DNA of 19,962 nucleotides from JBOGGN01 sp050744165 (GTDB lineage: Bacteria; Actinomycetota; Acidimicrobiia; Acidimicrobiales; Palsa-688). Shown piece after piece: positions 6,862 to 14,106 of the stretch; position 1 is the stretch's first letter; every line of letters begins with the position of its first letter. Both the position numbers and the translations under genes were made by a program. The notes under the pieces are model-generated. The model was not told the origin of the DNA, did no database searches, and saw only the letters and a program-made list of their open reading frames with translations. The stretch covers positions 1 through 19,962 of the forward strand of contig JBOGGN010000402.1 in assembly GCA_050744165.1 (NCBI GenBank), in the 5' to 3' direction.

Positions 6862-8604
6862 CTAGGAGCTCAGGGGGACTCCGAGGGCGGAATCCAAGCC
6901 GACGCCGTGGACCACGGTGGTGTCCGCCTCGACGACGAGCTGGGCCCCGGCCGGCCCGGCCACGAGCACCGGGTCGGTACTGCCGAGCGACAGCACGTTG
7001 CGCCGCCCCGGTCCGATGGTGACCTGGCGGCGATCGCTAGCACCGAAGGGCGTGATGGACACCGTGGTCGCCTTGGGCCCCGGGTTGTACACCACCACGG
7101 ACGCGTTCTCAGCGCTGGCCGCGGCGTCGCCGGGCACCAACCAGCTGGCCGCCGTCAACCGGCTGCCGAGCACTGCGGTGATCCCGGGACTCGGCGCCGA
7201 CGCAGCCGACATCACCAGGCGGGTGGCGACCACGCCGACGCCGTTGCGGCTCTTGAGCCAGGCAGCATGGCCCACCCCCATGGGGATGCGGGACTCGCTG
7301 TTGGTGGTGACCACCGAGACGGTGTCGGGTTGCACGGTCACCTGAAACGGCTCCGCGCTGCCCTGGTCGAGCGCCGCCCCGAGCGAGACCTGGGCGACCG
7401 AACCGGTCGGGTTGTAGAGAACGTATTCCTCCGTCTCGCCGCTGCCGTCGACGCCGCTGGGCCACCACCATTCGGTTCCCGGTGATGGGGTGCCGAGCGT
7501 CAGGTCCAGCCCGGGAGGCCACGCTCCGGCGCCTGCCACCTGTTGCTGGGAGCTGGTCTGGGCCTGGACGATCTGAGTCTCGAACGCCACCAGCCGACCC
7601 ACCCGCAGGTGAACACTGGTGGCCACGGCCGAGCGGTCTCGCAGGTGGCCGCCGAGGTCAACACCGAGGAGGGTGCCGCCGGGAACAACGAGGCCCTGGA
7701 AGTCCGCTGGGTCCTCCGCTCCCTGGTTGGTCGTGAAGGACAGGTCGGCAATGGCGTCCTCGGGGAAAGGGTTGAGGAGCATGAGGGAGAGCGAGGAGTT
7801 CTCCTGGGTCGTGCCTGCCGGGAAGTACCAGGCACCGGAACCGGCGGTCGCGCACGCCATGCTGCTCGAGCCCTCGGTGCCGGAGATGACCTGCTGCACC
7901 GCTGCTTGGCCGCCATCAAGGTCGACGATCGCGCCCAGGAACGCGTTGGCCGCGACCGTCGGTTCCATCACCGTGGTGCTGCTGCCTGGAGCCACGTGGA
8001 CGTCCCGAGACGACATCGCCCCGGCCGAACCAACGAAGCTGACCGTGCCGGCCAGCGACCGGGAGGCGGCATTGGCGATAACCAGCGAGCCGGCCGCCAG
8101 GTGTGCGGGCGAGCCCACCGGCCCCGCACAGAACCACGAGGTGGAGATGGCGCGACCTGGCGCCGACAGGGGCATGGCAGTGTTGGTGGCTCCCGCGTCG
8201 GCCACCGTCGTCCGGGCTGGTGATCGGTCGGCGAAGGCGGCGAGCAACACCAATGCCACGATCACGCCGATGATCGCCACCCTGGTGACGCGCCGGCCGC
8301 TGCTGTCGAGCCCTCCCACCGCCCAGCTGAGACCGTCGCCTGGTCGTCGCCGGGCCTCGGCCGCCCGCCCTCGCGACGCCGCCTTGCCGGAGCCACCAAA
8401 CCTTGCACCGCGGCGGTCGTCCCCCGTCGCAGCACCACCCGAATCAGGGGGATCCTCGCCGAAGCCCACGTCCACCTCGGGGATCCCAACACCGTCGAGC
8501 CCGCCGAGGTCGTCCTCGAAGTCGTCTTTGGCGCTGCGGTCCTCGTAGTCGCCGTAGTCATCGAAGTCGTCGCCTCCACTCGGGCCCCCCTCGTACCCGC
8601 TCAC
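6862..8604 (-). CDS. DUF5719 family membrane-anchored extracytoplasmic protein
   Basis: From GTG 8604 the protein is 580 residues. Residues 1-105 are Gly/Asp/Glu-rich and probably disordered in the cytoplasm. One membrane helix follows (about 108-124), then a ~450-residue outer region of beta-rich repeats with motifs such as YNP, WYFPAG, WWWPSG and ASWLVPG. These features fit the actinobacterial DUF5719 family, whose function is unknown; it is usually encoded directly after a large GT2 membrane glycosyltransferase, as here. The start was chosen because GTGAGCGGG overlaps the TGA of a duplicated junction segment, with GAGGAG 8 bases upstream. The frame is open to 8670, but those extra residues read the upstream gene's end out of frame. 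The order suggests co-translation with the glycosyltransferase and a possible shared envelope-glycan role. Confidence 0.83.
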   Translation of the reverse strand: MSGYEGGPSGGDDFDDYGDYEDRSAKDDFEDDLGGLDGVGIPEVDVGFGEDPPDSGGAATGDDRRGARFGGSGKAASRGRAAEARRRPGDGLSWAVGGLDSSGRRVTRVAIIGVIVALVLLAAFADRSPARTTVADAGATNTAMPLSAPGRAISTSWFCAGPVGSPAHLAAGSLVIANAASRSLAGTVSFVGSAGAMSSRDVHVAPGSSTTVMEPTVAANAFLGAIVDLDGGQAAVQQVISGTEGSSSMACATAGSGAWYFPAGTTQENSSLSLMLLNPFPEDAIADLSFTTNQGAEDPADFQGLVVPGGTLLGVDLGGHLRDRSAVATSVHLRVGRLVAFETQIVQAQTSSQQQVAGAGAWPPGLDLTLGTPSPGTEWWWPSGVDGSGETEEYVLYNPTGSVAQVSLGAALDQGSAEPFQVTVQPDTVSVVTTNSESRIPMGVGHAAWLKSRNGVGVVATRLVMSAASAPSPGITAVLGSRLTAASWLVPGDAAASAENASVVVYNPGPKATTVSITPFGASDRRQVTIGPGRRNVLSLGSTDPVLVAGPAGAQLVVEADTTVVHGVGLDSALGVPLSS

Positions 8605-8681
8605 GGCCACATCTCCTCGTCGTCGTCCCCACTCGGGCCCCCCTCGTACCCGCTCATGGCCACATCTCATCGTCGTCGTCG
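8576..8681. repeat. 53-bp tandem duplication of the GT2/DUF5719 junction
   Basis: Copy A is 8576-8628 and copy B is 8629-8681; they differ at three positions. Each copy carries, on the minus strand, the last codons of the glycosyltransferase and the first codons of DUF5719. The unit is not a multiple of three, so the frames shift between copies. One substitution makes the ribosome site GAGGAG in copy A but GATGAG in copy B, and another gives GTGA in copy A versus ATGA in copy B. Confidence 0.95.
8601..8657 (-). CDS. 18-codon mini-ORF bridging GT2 and DUF5719 (by-product of duplication)
   Basis: ATG at 8657 overlaps the glycosyltransferase stop as ATGA. The frame reads MSGYEGGPSGDDDEEMWP and ends in a TGA that overlaps the DUF5719 GTG as GTGA. 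Its first half copies the DUF5719 N-terminus and its second half copies the glycosyltransferase C-terminus. It could carry ribosomes across the inserted 53 bp and preserve coupling. Whether it is translated is unknown, and a peptide function is unlikely. Confidence 0.3.
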   Translation of the reverse strand: MSGYEGGPSGDDDEEMWP

Positions 8682-11600
8682 GCGGGCACGGTGACCCGCT
8701 TCGGGCGGCGGGCTGCGGGCGTCGTCCGGTCCCTTGCCGGGGCTCTGACCACGGTGTCGGTGGGGGCCGTGGGCGCCATCCGCCGAGTGATGCGACTACG
8801 GCGACGGCGCCGGTCGCCGACCAGGATCACGATGGCCGCCAACCAGAGGCCGACCTCGAGCAGCTCCAGCAGGCGGGCCACGACCGGCGTGTCGTAGTGG
8901 AGCGAGGCAGTGCCACCCACCGGGGGCGCGGAGAACAGCATCGCCCACCCGAACGCCTGCTGGCGCGCCGTGGCGGCGCCGCCCACCGAGAGGTGCCAGC
9001 CGCGCTGATCGGTACTTCCCACCAGGACCTGGGCGTTGGCGGGCACGCGGCCCCGGTAGGCGTCGCTTCCGCCCGCGTTGAGGACCGGCGAGGATCGGGA
9101 CAGGTCGACGGTCTGGCTGGCCGTGGGGTCGGTGGCGGCGATGGCTGCAGACGCCGGCGAAGTAGCCGATCCCGCCCCCGAAGGCGAGGTGCCCAGCAGC
9201 GCTCGAGCCGGAGCCCAGGCGACGTTCTGGTACACGTTCAGGGCGTCGTCAACCGGGATGACCTTGAGGTCGGTCTGCTGGTCGAGCCCGGAGAGCAGCG
9301 CGGTGGGGACAGGCGTCGCGGTGCCCCCGGTGCCCGCGGGAGCGGTCCGCGATGGGATGACGATGTACCGCACCGCCATCGGCGCCAGCAGGTGGCCCAA
9401 TTGGGTCGTCAGGCGATCGGAAGCCAACCGCAGGTCGGTGGCCAAGAGGGGGGTCGCTCCGTCGCTGGCAGGAGGCCACAGATCGGCGGCGCTCGGGGCG
9501 GGCCCGGTCGAGGTGGCGTACGCGTAACCCGGCTGGTACTGCCAGGACCCGAGGGGCAGCGCCCGGGGATCGCCGACCCAGAGGACCCGGTAGTTGGAGC
9601 CCCGGCTCAAGGACATGGTGGTCGGGAAGTCCCCCTGGGGTATGTTCCAGCGGCCGCCGCCGGCGGCCTGCAGCAGCCCGAACGCCGCCACCAGCAGGCC
9701 GACTGCGGCGGTGACCGACGCCAGTTGGCGCCACCCCAAGCGATAGCCAGGCAGATCAGTCTGGAACGCCAGCGCCCCGAGGCCCACCGACAGCGCCAGC
9801 GCGGCCCCGGCGGGGGCCAGGAACACCTCGGGCTGTGCCATCGGCACCGGCAAGTAGCCCCGGCCCGCGGCCCAGACCGCGACCCAGCACCCGACCGCCA
9901 CGCCCCACATGCGGCTGGCCCACACCAGCCGCCACGACCGGCCCAAGAGCAGCGGCAGGGCGGCCGCCGCCAGCAGTCCGAAGCCGAGGACCCCGGCCCC
10001 GGAGGAGCCGGTGTGGAAGCGCAACACGTCGGCCAGGCGCGGCGCCCCCGCCGAGGACACGGCGACGCCGAAGACGGCGGTGCGCGACCGGAGCAGGTCG
10101 AGCGTCCACGGAAACAGCAGGACCGCGGCCATGATCGTGGCCCCGACCGATGCCGCCAGCGAGCGCAACCCGGCGATGGGGCGGCCGGCGAGGCTGGAGC
10201 CCAGGGCGATACCGACGCCGGTGAGGGGGACCACGGCCAGCATTGCTGGTACGAAGGCCGAGACCGCCGCCAGCAACAGTCCCAAGGCGACGACCCGGGC
10301 TCGGCGTCGGGGCGCCGCAACGAAGGGCGCATCCCCTGCGAGGCGGCACAGGGCGCCGAGCAACCACGGCGCCAGCCCGTAGGCGACCAGGCCCGGCCAG
10401 CGGCCCCCGGCGAGGGCGTTGAAGGGGAGCGGCACGGCCGCGTAGGCGACCAGGACCGTTGCCCGAGCCAATGGCGACTCGAGGGGACGCGATGCCCGGT
10501 AGGCGCCCCACGGGCCGAGGACCAAAGGGCTGAAGATCAACACCCGCTGAAGGACACCGATGCCCCCAAGAAGCACCGTGCCACCGAGCGCCAGCAGCGC
10601 CAGGCCGGGGGGCGAGGCGGCGGCGCTCCCCAGGCCCTGAGGCCGCCAGCCGGACCACCACAGGTGCCACCACGACGACGGGCCGCCAGTCAACGCCGGC
10701 AGGGTTCCCACCGCGGGGACCGCGTGGCCGATGACCGAGCGGCTGCCGACGGCCAGCACGACCAGCACCACCGCCCACGCAGCGGCCACGCTTCGCCAGG
10801 CCCGCGATCCCAGGGCGGAGGTGATCCGCCGGGTCGAGGCCATGGTGTCGATGGCGCTTTCGCCTTCCAAGGTGGAGCGGAAGAACGCCCGGAGGGTGGC
10901 GAACCCGGGCGTCTGCAGCTTGCGGACCTCGGTGTCGGACACGCGGCGCATCTTCCGTAGGGCGACGTGCGCCCGGAACCAACCGCGGCGGCGCAGCGCT
11001 CGTGGCCAGGCCAGCAGCGTCCCCTGGGCCATGGCGACTCGGCCGGTGAACAGTTGGACCAGCGCCTGGGCCAGCGACAGCACCACCGCCTGGGGGACCA
11101 CCCGCATCAGGTGGAAGGCGCTGTAGCAGGTCAGCAACGTACGGACCCGATGTTCCTCCTCCAAGCCGTACCAGCGGGCTGCGGCCGGGGGATCGTCCCA
11201 GCCCTCGCGCAGCCCCTGGCGGATGGCCTCGAGGTGGCGTACCCGGACTGCCGGGGCTACCACCACTCGGGCGCCGGCCACTTGGGCCCGCCAGCACAGG
11301 TTGAGCGACTCGCCTGCCAGGTCCGTCTCCTCGTCGAAACCACCGAGGGTGGCGAAGAGGTCGGCACGCACCAAGAGGCAGCCACCGGGCGCGCAGAACA
11401 CGTCGCGCACCGAGTCGTGCTGCTCCTGGTCGAGCTCTCCCACCTGCACCAGGTCGGCAACGGCTCCTGTCTTGTCGACCGACTGGCCCACCGCCAGCAG
11501 CCGATCGGGGTGGTCCCACTGGACGAACTTCGGGGTCACGATCCCAGCGTTGGACCGGAAGGCCTCCTCCACCATGACCCGGACCGCATCGGCGCTGGGC

Positions 11601-11893
11601 GCCACGTCGTCGTGGCAAAGCAAGAAGTGCGACGCCCCCTCGACGATCGCCAGCACCTCGTTGGCGGCCCTGGAAAAGCCCACCCGCTCGCCCAGCCGGC
11701 GCACGAACGCGTTGGGCATCACCGATGCCACGCGCGGCGTTGGGTCCTCGGCGCTTCCGGCGTCGATGATGAGGACCGACAGGTTCGGGTAGTCCTGGTT
11801 GGCGAAGGCGACCAGCGAATCCTCCAGCCACGGGCCAGGATCGCAGGTCACGACGACCACAACGACCGGAGGCGCCTGAGGTTGGGAGTCCAT
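8654..11893 (-). CDS. Glycosyltransferase family 2 fused to a large polytopic membrane domain
   Basis: The protein is 1079 residues from the ATG at 11893. Residues ~8-230 form a GT2 GT-A domain: VVVVVVTCDPGPWLEDSL, LIIDAGSAED, FSRAANEVL, and the metal/nucleotide-binding CHDDVAPS (Asp95-Asp96), then GGFDEETDLAGESLNLCWR. After a linker the protein has many hydrophobic segments, an outer domain with NYRVLWVGDP, GSWQYQPGYAYAT and MAVRYIVIPS, a final helix near the C-terminus (VGLWLAAIVILVGD) and an Arg-rich acidic-ended tail. Such fusions in actinobacteria probably transfer sugars to lipid carriers or envelope polymers; the substrate is unknown. The frame is open upstream to 12814, but that part lies under the oppositely oriented coiled-coil gene and is not protein-like. 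ATG 11938 is an alternative start. Its stop overlaps the mini-ORF leading into DUF5719. Confidence 0.88.
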   Translation of the reverse strand: MDSQPQAPPVVVVVVTCDPGPWLEDSLVAFANQDYPNLSVLIIDAGSAEDPTPRVASVMPNAFVRRLGERVGFSRAANEVLAIVEGASHFLLCHDDVAPSADAVRVMVEEAFRSNAGIVTPKFVQWDHPDRLLAVGQSVDKTGAVADLVQVGELDQEQHDSVRDVFCAPGGCLLVRADLFATLGGFDEETDLAGESLNLCWRAQVAGARVVVAPAVRVRHLEAIRQGLREGWDDPPAAARWYGLEEEHRVRTLLTCYSAFHLMRVVPQAVVLSLAQALVQLFTGRVAMAQGTLLAWPRALRRRGWFRAHVALRKMRRVSDTEVRKLQTPGFATLRAFFRSTLEGESAIDTMASTRRITSALGSRAWRSVAAAWAVVLVVLAVGSRSVIGHAVPAVGTLPALTGGPSSWWHLWWSGWRPQGLGSAAASPPGLALLALGGTVLLGGIGVLQRVLIFSPLVLGPWGAYRASRPLESPLARATVLVAYAAVPLPFNALAGGRWPGLVAYGLAPWLLGALCRLAGDAPFVAAPRRRARVVALGLLLAAVSAFVPAMLAVVPLTGVGIALGSSLAGRPIAGLRSLAASVGATIMAAVLLFPWTLDLLRSRTAVFGVAVSSAGAPRLADVLRFHTGSSGAGVLGFGLLAAAALPLLLGRSWRLVWASRMWGVAVGCWVAVWAAGRGYLPVPMAQPEVFLAPAGAALALSVGLGALAFQTDLPGYRLGWRQLASVTAAVGLLVAAFGLLQAAGGGRWNIPQGDFPTTMSLSRGSNYRVLWVGDPRALPLGSWQYQPGYAYATSTGPAPSAADLWPPASDGATPLLATDLRLASDRLTTQLGHLLAPMAVRYIVIPSRTAPAGTGGTATPVPTALLSGLDQQTDLKVIPVDDALNVYQNVAWAPARALLGTSPSGAGSATSPASAAIAATDPTASQTVDLSRSSPVLNAGGSDAYRGRVPANAQVLVGSTDQRGWHLSVGGAATARQQAFGWAMLFSAPPVGGTASLHYDTPVVARLLELLEVGLWLAAIVILVGDRRRRRSRITRRMAPTAPTDTVVRAPARDRTTPAARRPKRVTVPADDDDEMWP

Positions 11894-11966
11894 CAGGGCA
11901 ATCGAGCGTAGACAACCAAGACCCGGCCATCGTGGCATAGGAGGCTGGGAAAAGCTGCCCGCCTGC

Positions 11967-11995
11967 TTGCTACTGTTATGCAGAAGTGCTAGTAT
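11967..11995 (+). promoter_or_regulatory. Sigma-70-type promoter for the coiled-coil gene
   Basis: TTGCTA (11967-11972) and TAGTAT (11990-11995) are separated by exactly 17 bases in a locally AT-rich stretch that stands out from the surrounding GC-rich sequence. Transcription would begin near 12002, giving a leader of about 30 nt. A short inverted repeat (GCTA, 7 bases, TAGC; 11988-12002) overlaps the -10 and could be an operator. Confidence 0.65.
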
Positions 11996-12016
11996 TGTTA
12001 GCGATAAGGAACCAGT

Positions 12017-12023
12017 AAGGAGG
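12017..12023 (+). promoter_or_regulatory. Consensus Shine-Dalgarno site AAGGAGG
   Basis: AAGGAGG lies 8 bases before the ATG at 12032. It decides that start over the in-frame GTG at 12023, which overlaps the site itself. It is the strongest ribosome site in the window. Confidence 0.8.
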
Positions 12024-12031
12024 TGCAGAAC

Positions 12032-12406
12032 ATGCCAACCACCACCCGACGGAACGAGTCGACCGGTGACGAGGTCGTCCAAGCGGTGAAGGACGCGGCC
12101 CATGCGATCCTCGGTTTCGGCGTCATGGGCTGGAACAAAGTCCAGGCGTCGCGCCGAGATTTGGTCAAGGATATGAACGGTCGCCGCAACACCGTTGAGT
12201 CGCGGCTCGATGGGGCCCGGGAACAGCTGGCCACCGCCATCCGCAATCTCGACCACCGTCTGCAGCCGGTTCGCAACGATATTGAGGTCCAGCTGGACAA
12301 GGCCGAGGAGCGCCTGCCGGAGCACGTGCGGGGCATGGTGAAGTCGGCCCGCAAGCTCGCCAAGGACACCGAGCACCAGGTACGGCAGGCCGTCGGGGCC
12401 GTGTAA
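12032..12406 (+). CDS. Small alpha-helical coiled-coil protein, 124 aa
   Basis: The protein begins MPTTTRRNESTGDEVVQAV. It has one short apolar stretch (AHAILGFGVMGWNKVQ, about residues 27-42), then a long charged amphipathic region with heptad-like spacing (RRNTVESRLDGAREQLAT, NLDHRLQPVRNDIEVQLDK, then Lys/Arg-rich helices to the end). There are no cysteines and no signal peptide. It resembles phasin-like or HBHA-like helical proteins of actinobacteria in general character, but I cannot assign it to a family. A near-consensus promoter, a consensus Shine-Dalgarno site and downstream hairpins suggest an abundantly expressed single-gene transcript. A surface-binding or membrane-associated structural role is possible. 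Its upstream neighbour is divergent and tldD follows 188 bases later. Confidence 0.8.
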   Translation: MPTTTRRNESTGDEVVQAVKDAAHAILGFGVMGWNKVQASRRDLVKDMNGRRNTVESRLDGAREQLATAIRNLDHRLQPVRNDIEVQLDKAEERLPEHVRGMVKSARKLAKDTEHQVRQAVGAV

Positions 12407-12419
12407 TCCCGCTGTCTGG

Positions 12420-12470
12420 GAACTGGTTACTCGTGACCGCGTGATCGCGCGCTGATCCGCTCCCCAGTTC
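12420..12470 (+). other. Inverted repeat GAACTGG/CCAGTTC after the coiled-coil gene
   Basis: GAACTGG (12420-12426) and CCAGTTC (12464-12470) are perfectly complementary arms 37 bases apart. The loop contains CGCG-TGAT-CGCG, so the segment could fold as a two-level hairpin just after the TAA at 12404-12406. Its role is unknown. Confidence 0.35.
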
Positions 12471-12481
12471 GCCAAGGGCGC

Positions 12482-12513
12482 AGGCCCGCCGGTGGCCCCT
12501 TGCCGACGGGCCT
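12482..12513 (+). terminator. Hairpin 1 downstream of the coiled-coil gene
   Basis: AGGCCCGCCGG (12482-12492) pairs with CCGACGGGCCT (12503-12513) with one mismatch around a 10-base loop. No U-tract follows, as is common for actinobacterial terminators. It resembles hairpin 2, so the two may be a duplicated terminator. Confidence 0.5.
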
Positions 12514-12534
12514 CGCAGAATCCTGAGACCCACA

Positions 12535-12567
12535 GAGGCCCGCCGTGCGCTCCTGCCGGCGGGCCTC
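12535..12567 (+). terminator. Hairpin 2: perfect 11-bp stem just before tldD
   Basis: GAGGCCCGCCG (12535-12545) pairs perfectly with CGGCGGGCCTC (12557-12567) around an 11-base loop, followed by GTT. It ends 27 bases before the tldD start, too close for a separate tldD promoter after it. It therefore either terminates the upstream transcript with read-through or lies in the tldD leader. Confidence 0.6.
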
Positions 12568-12594
12568 GTTCGGCGTGGCGGGCAGAATGGGGCG

Positions 12595-14106
12595 ATGAGT
12601 ACCACCGAACTCGACCCCGCCTTTGTGGCCTTACCCCGCCGGGAACTCGCCGACGCCGCTCTGTCCCGGGCCCGGGAGCTGGGCGCCGAGCACGCCGACT
12701 TCCGTCTCGAGAAGGTTCGGGACGCGTCGATGCGAGTTCGCGACGGCCAGCTGGAGGGCTCGATCGACAGCGAGGACACGGGCCTGTCGGTGCGGGTGGT
12801 CCACCAGGGCACATGGGGCTTCGCAGCCGGGGTGGACCTGACCGCCGACGCCGCAGCCCGCCTGGCCGAGTCGGCGGTGGCGGTGGCCCGGGCGTCGCAG
12901 GCCATCACCGCCGAGCGTGTCGAGCTGGCCCCCGAGCCGGTGTACGCCGACGCCGCGTGGCGCTCGGCCTACCGGACCAGCCCCTTCGACGTCCCCGAGG
13001 GAGACCGCAGCGCCCTCCTGATCGACTGGAGCGCCCGGCTCCTCGCCGCGGACGGGGTGGACCACGCTGACGTTCACGCCCAGATGGCTCTGGAAAACAA
13101 GTTCTACGCCGACCTGGCGGGCACCGCGACCACCCAGCAGCGGGCCCGGACCCAGGTCCAGGTCACGGTGGTGGCCGTGGACCCCGAGACTGGCGCCTTC
13201 GAGACCATGCGCTCGCTGGCGCCGCCGGTCGGGCGGGGCTGGGAGTTCGTGGAGGGCGAGGGGTGGGACTGGGAGGCCGAGCTCGACCGGCTTCCGGCGT
13301 TGCTGGCCGAAAGGGTGGCCGCCCCCTCGGTGACGGCCGGCACCTACGACCTGGTCGTCGACCCGTCCAACCTCTGGCTGACCATCCATGAGTCCATCGG
13401 CCACGCCACCGAGCTGGACCGGGCGCTCGGCTATGAAGCGGCCTACGCGGGCACGTCCTTCGCCACCTTCGACAAGCTCGGCAACCTCAGGTACGGCTCG
13501 CCGTCGATGCACGTCACTGCCGACCGGACCGCCGAGCACGGCCTGGCCTCGGTCGGTTACGACGACGAGGGGGTGGCGGCCCAGTCGTGGGACCTGGTCC
13601 GGGACGGCACCTTGGTCGGCTACCAGATCGACCGGCGCATGGCAGCCATGAAGGGCATGGGCCGCAGCAACGGCTGCGCCTTTGCCGACTCGCCGCACCA
13701 CGTGCCCCTGCAGCGCATGGCCAACGTGTCGCTGCAACCCGGGGCCGAGGACATCTCGACGGCGTCGCTGATCGGCGGCGTCGACGACGGCATCTACGTC
13801 GTGGGCGACAAGAGCTGGTCGATCGACATGCAGCGGTACAACTTCCAGTTCACCGGCCAGCGCTTCTACCGCATCCGCGGCGGCCAGCTGGCGGGTCAGC
13901 TGCGTGACGTGGCCTACCAGGCCACCACCACGGACTTCTGGGGGAGCATGGAGGCGACTGGAGGCGCATCCACCTACGTGCTGGGCGGCGCCTTCAACTG
14001 CGGCAAGGGCCAGCCGGGGCAGACGGCCCCGGTCAGCCACGGATGCCCGAGCGCCCTGTTCCGGCGGGTCCGCATCCTCAACACGGCGTCGGAGTCGGGA
14101 CGGTGA
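12595..14106 (+). CDS. tldD: Metalloprotease TldD
   Basis: This 503-residue protein matches the TldD subunit of the TldD/TldE protease. TldD carries the zinc site and cleaves unfolded or modified peptides inside the heterodimer. In enterobacteria the pair matures microcin B17 and degrades CcdA. The zinc motif is seen as HESIGHATELD (His265, Glu266, His270), and Cys469 in FNCGKGQPGQ is the likely third ligand. The N-terminal domain includes VRDGQLEGS and GLSVRVV, and the C-terminus has the family GKGQPGQTAPVSHGCPS. Length is normal. ATG 12595 is preceded by GGGGCG. It overlaps pmbA by 4 bases (GTGA), so the two subunits are translationally coupled. No peptide-modifying enzyme is encoded nearby, so a housekeeping or distant substrate is likely. 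Confidence 0.95.
   Translation: MSTTELDPAFVALPRRELADAALSRARELGAEHADFRLEKVRDASMRVRDGQLEGSIDSEDTGLSVRVVHQGTWGFAAGVDLTADAAARLAESAVAVARASQAITAERVELAPEPVYADAAWRSAYRTSPFDVPEGDRSALLIDWSARLLAADGVDHADVHAQMALENKFYADLAGTATTQQRARTQVQVTVVAVDPETGAFETMRSLAPPVGRGWEFVEGEGWDWEAELDRLPALLAERVAAPSVTAGTYDLVVDPSNLWLTIHESIGHATELDRALGYEAAYAGTSFATFDKLGNLRYGSPSMHVTADRTAEHGLASVGYDDEGVAAQSWDLVRDGTLVGYQIDRRMAAMKGMGRSNGCAFADSPHHVPLQRMANVSLQPGAEDISTASLIGGVDDGIYVVGDKSWSIDMQRYNFQFTGQRFYRIRGGQLAGQLRDVAYQATTTDFWGSMEATGGASTYVLGGAFNCGKGQPGQTAPVSHGCPSALFRRVRILNTASESGR

Noticed and set aside
8897..10960. Plus-strand open frame of 687 codons
   Set aside because: It is Gln/Arg/Gly-rich with no domain and lies entirely antisense to the GT2 membrane protein.
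12023..12031. GTG start three codons before the coiled-coil ATG
   Set aside because: The GTG overlaps the Shine-Dalgarno site itself; ATG 12032 has ideal spacing.
11894..12814. Upstream extension of the GT2 frame
   Set aside because: It reads antisense to the coiled-coil gene, which has its own promoter and ribosome site, and the protein before MDSQPQ is not GT2-like.
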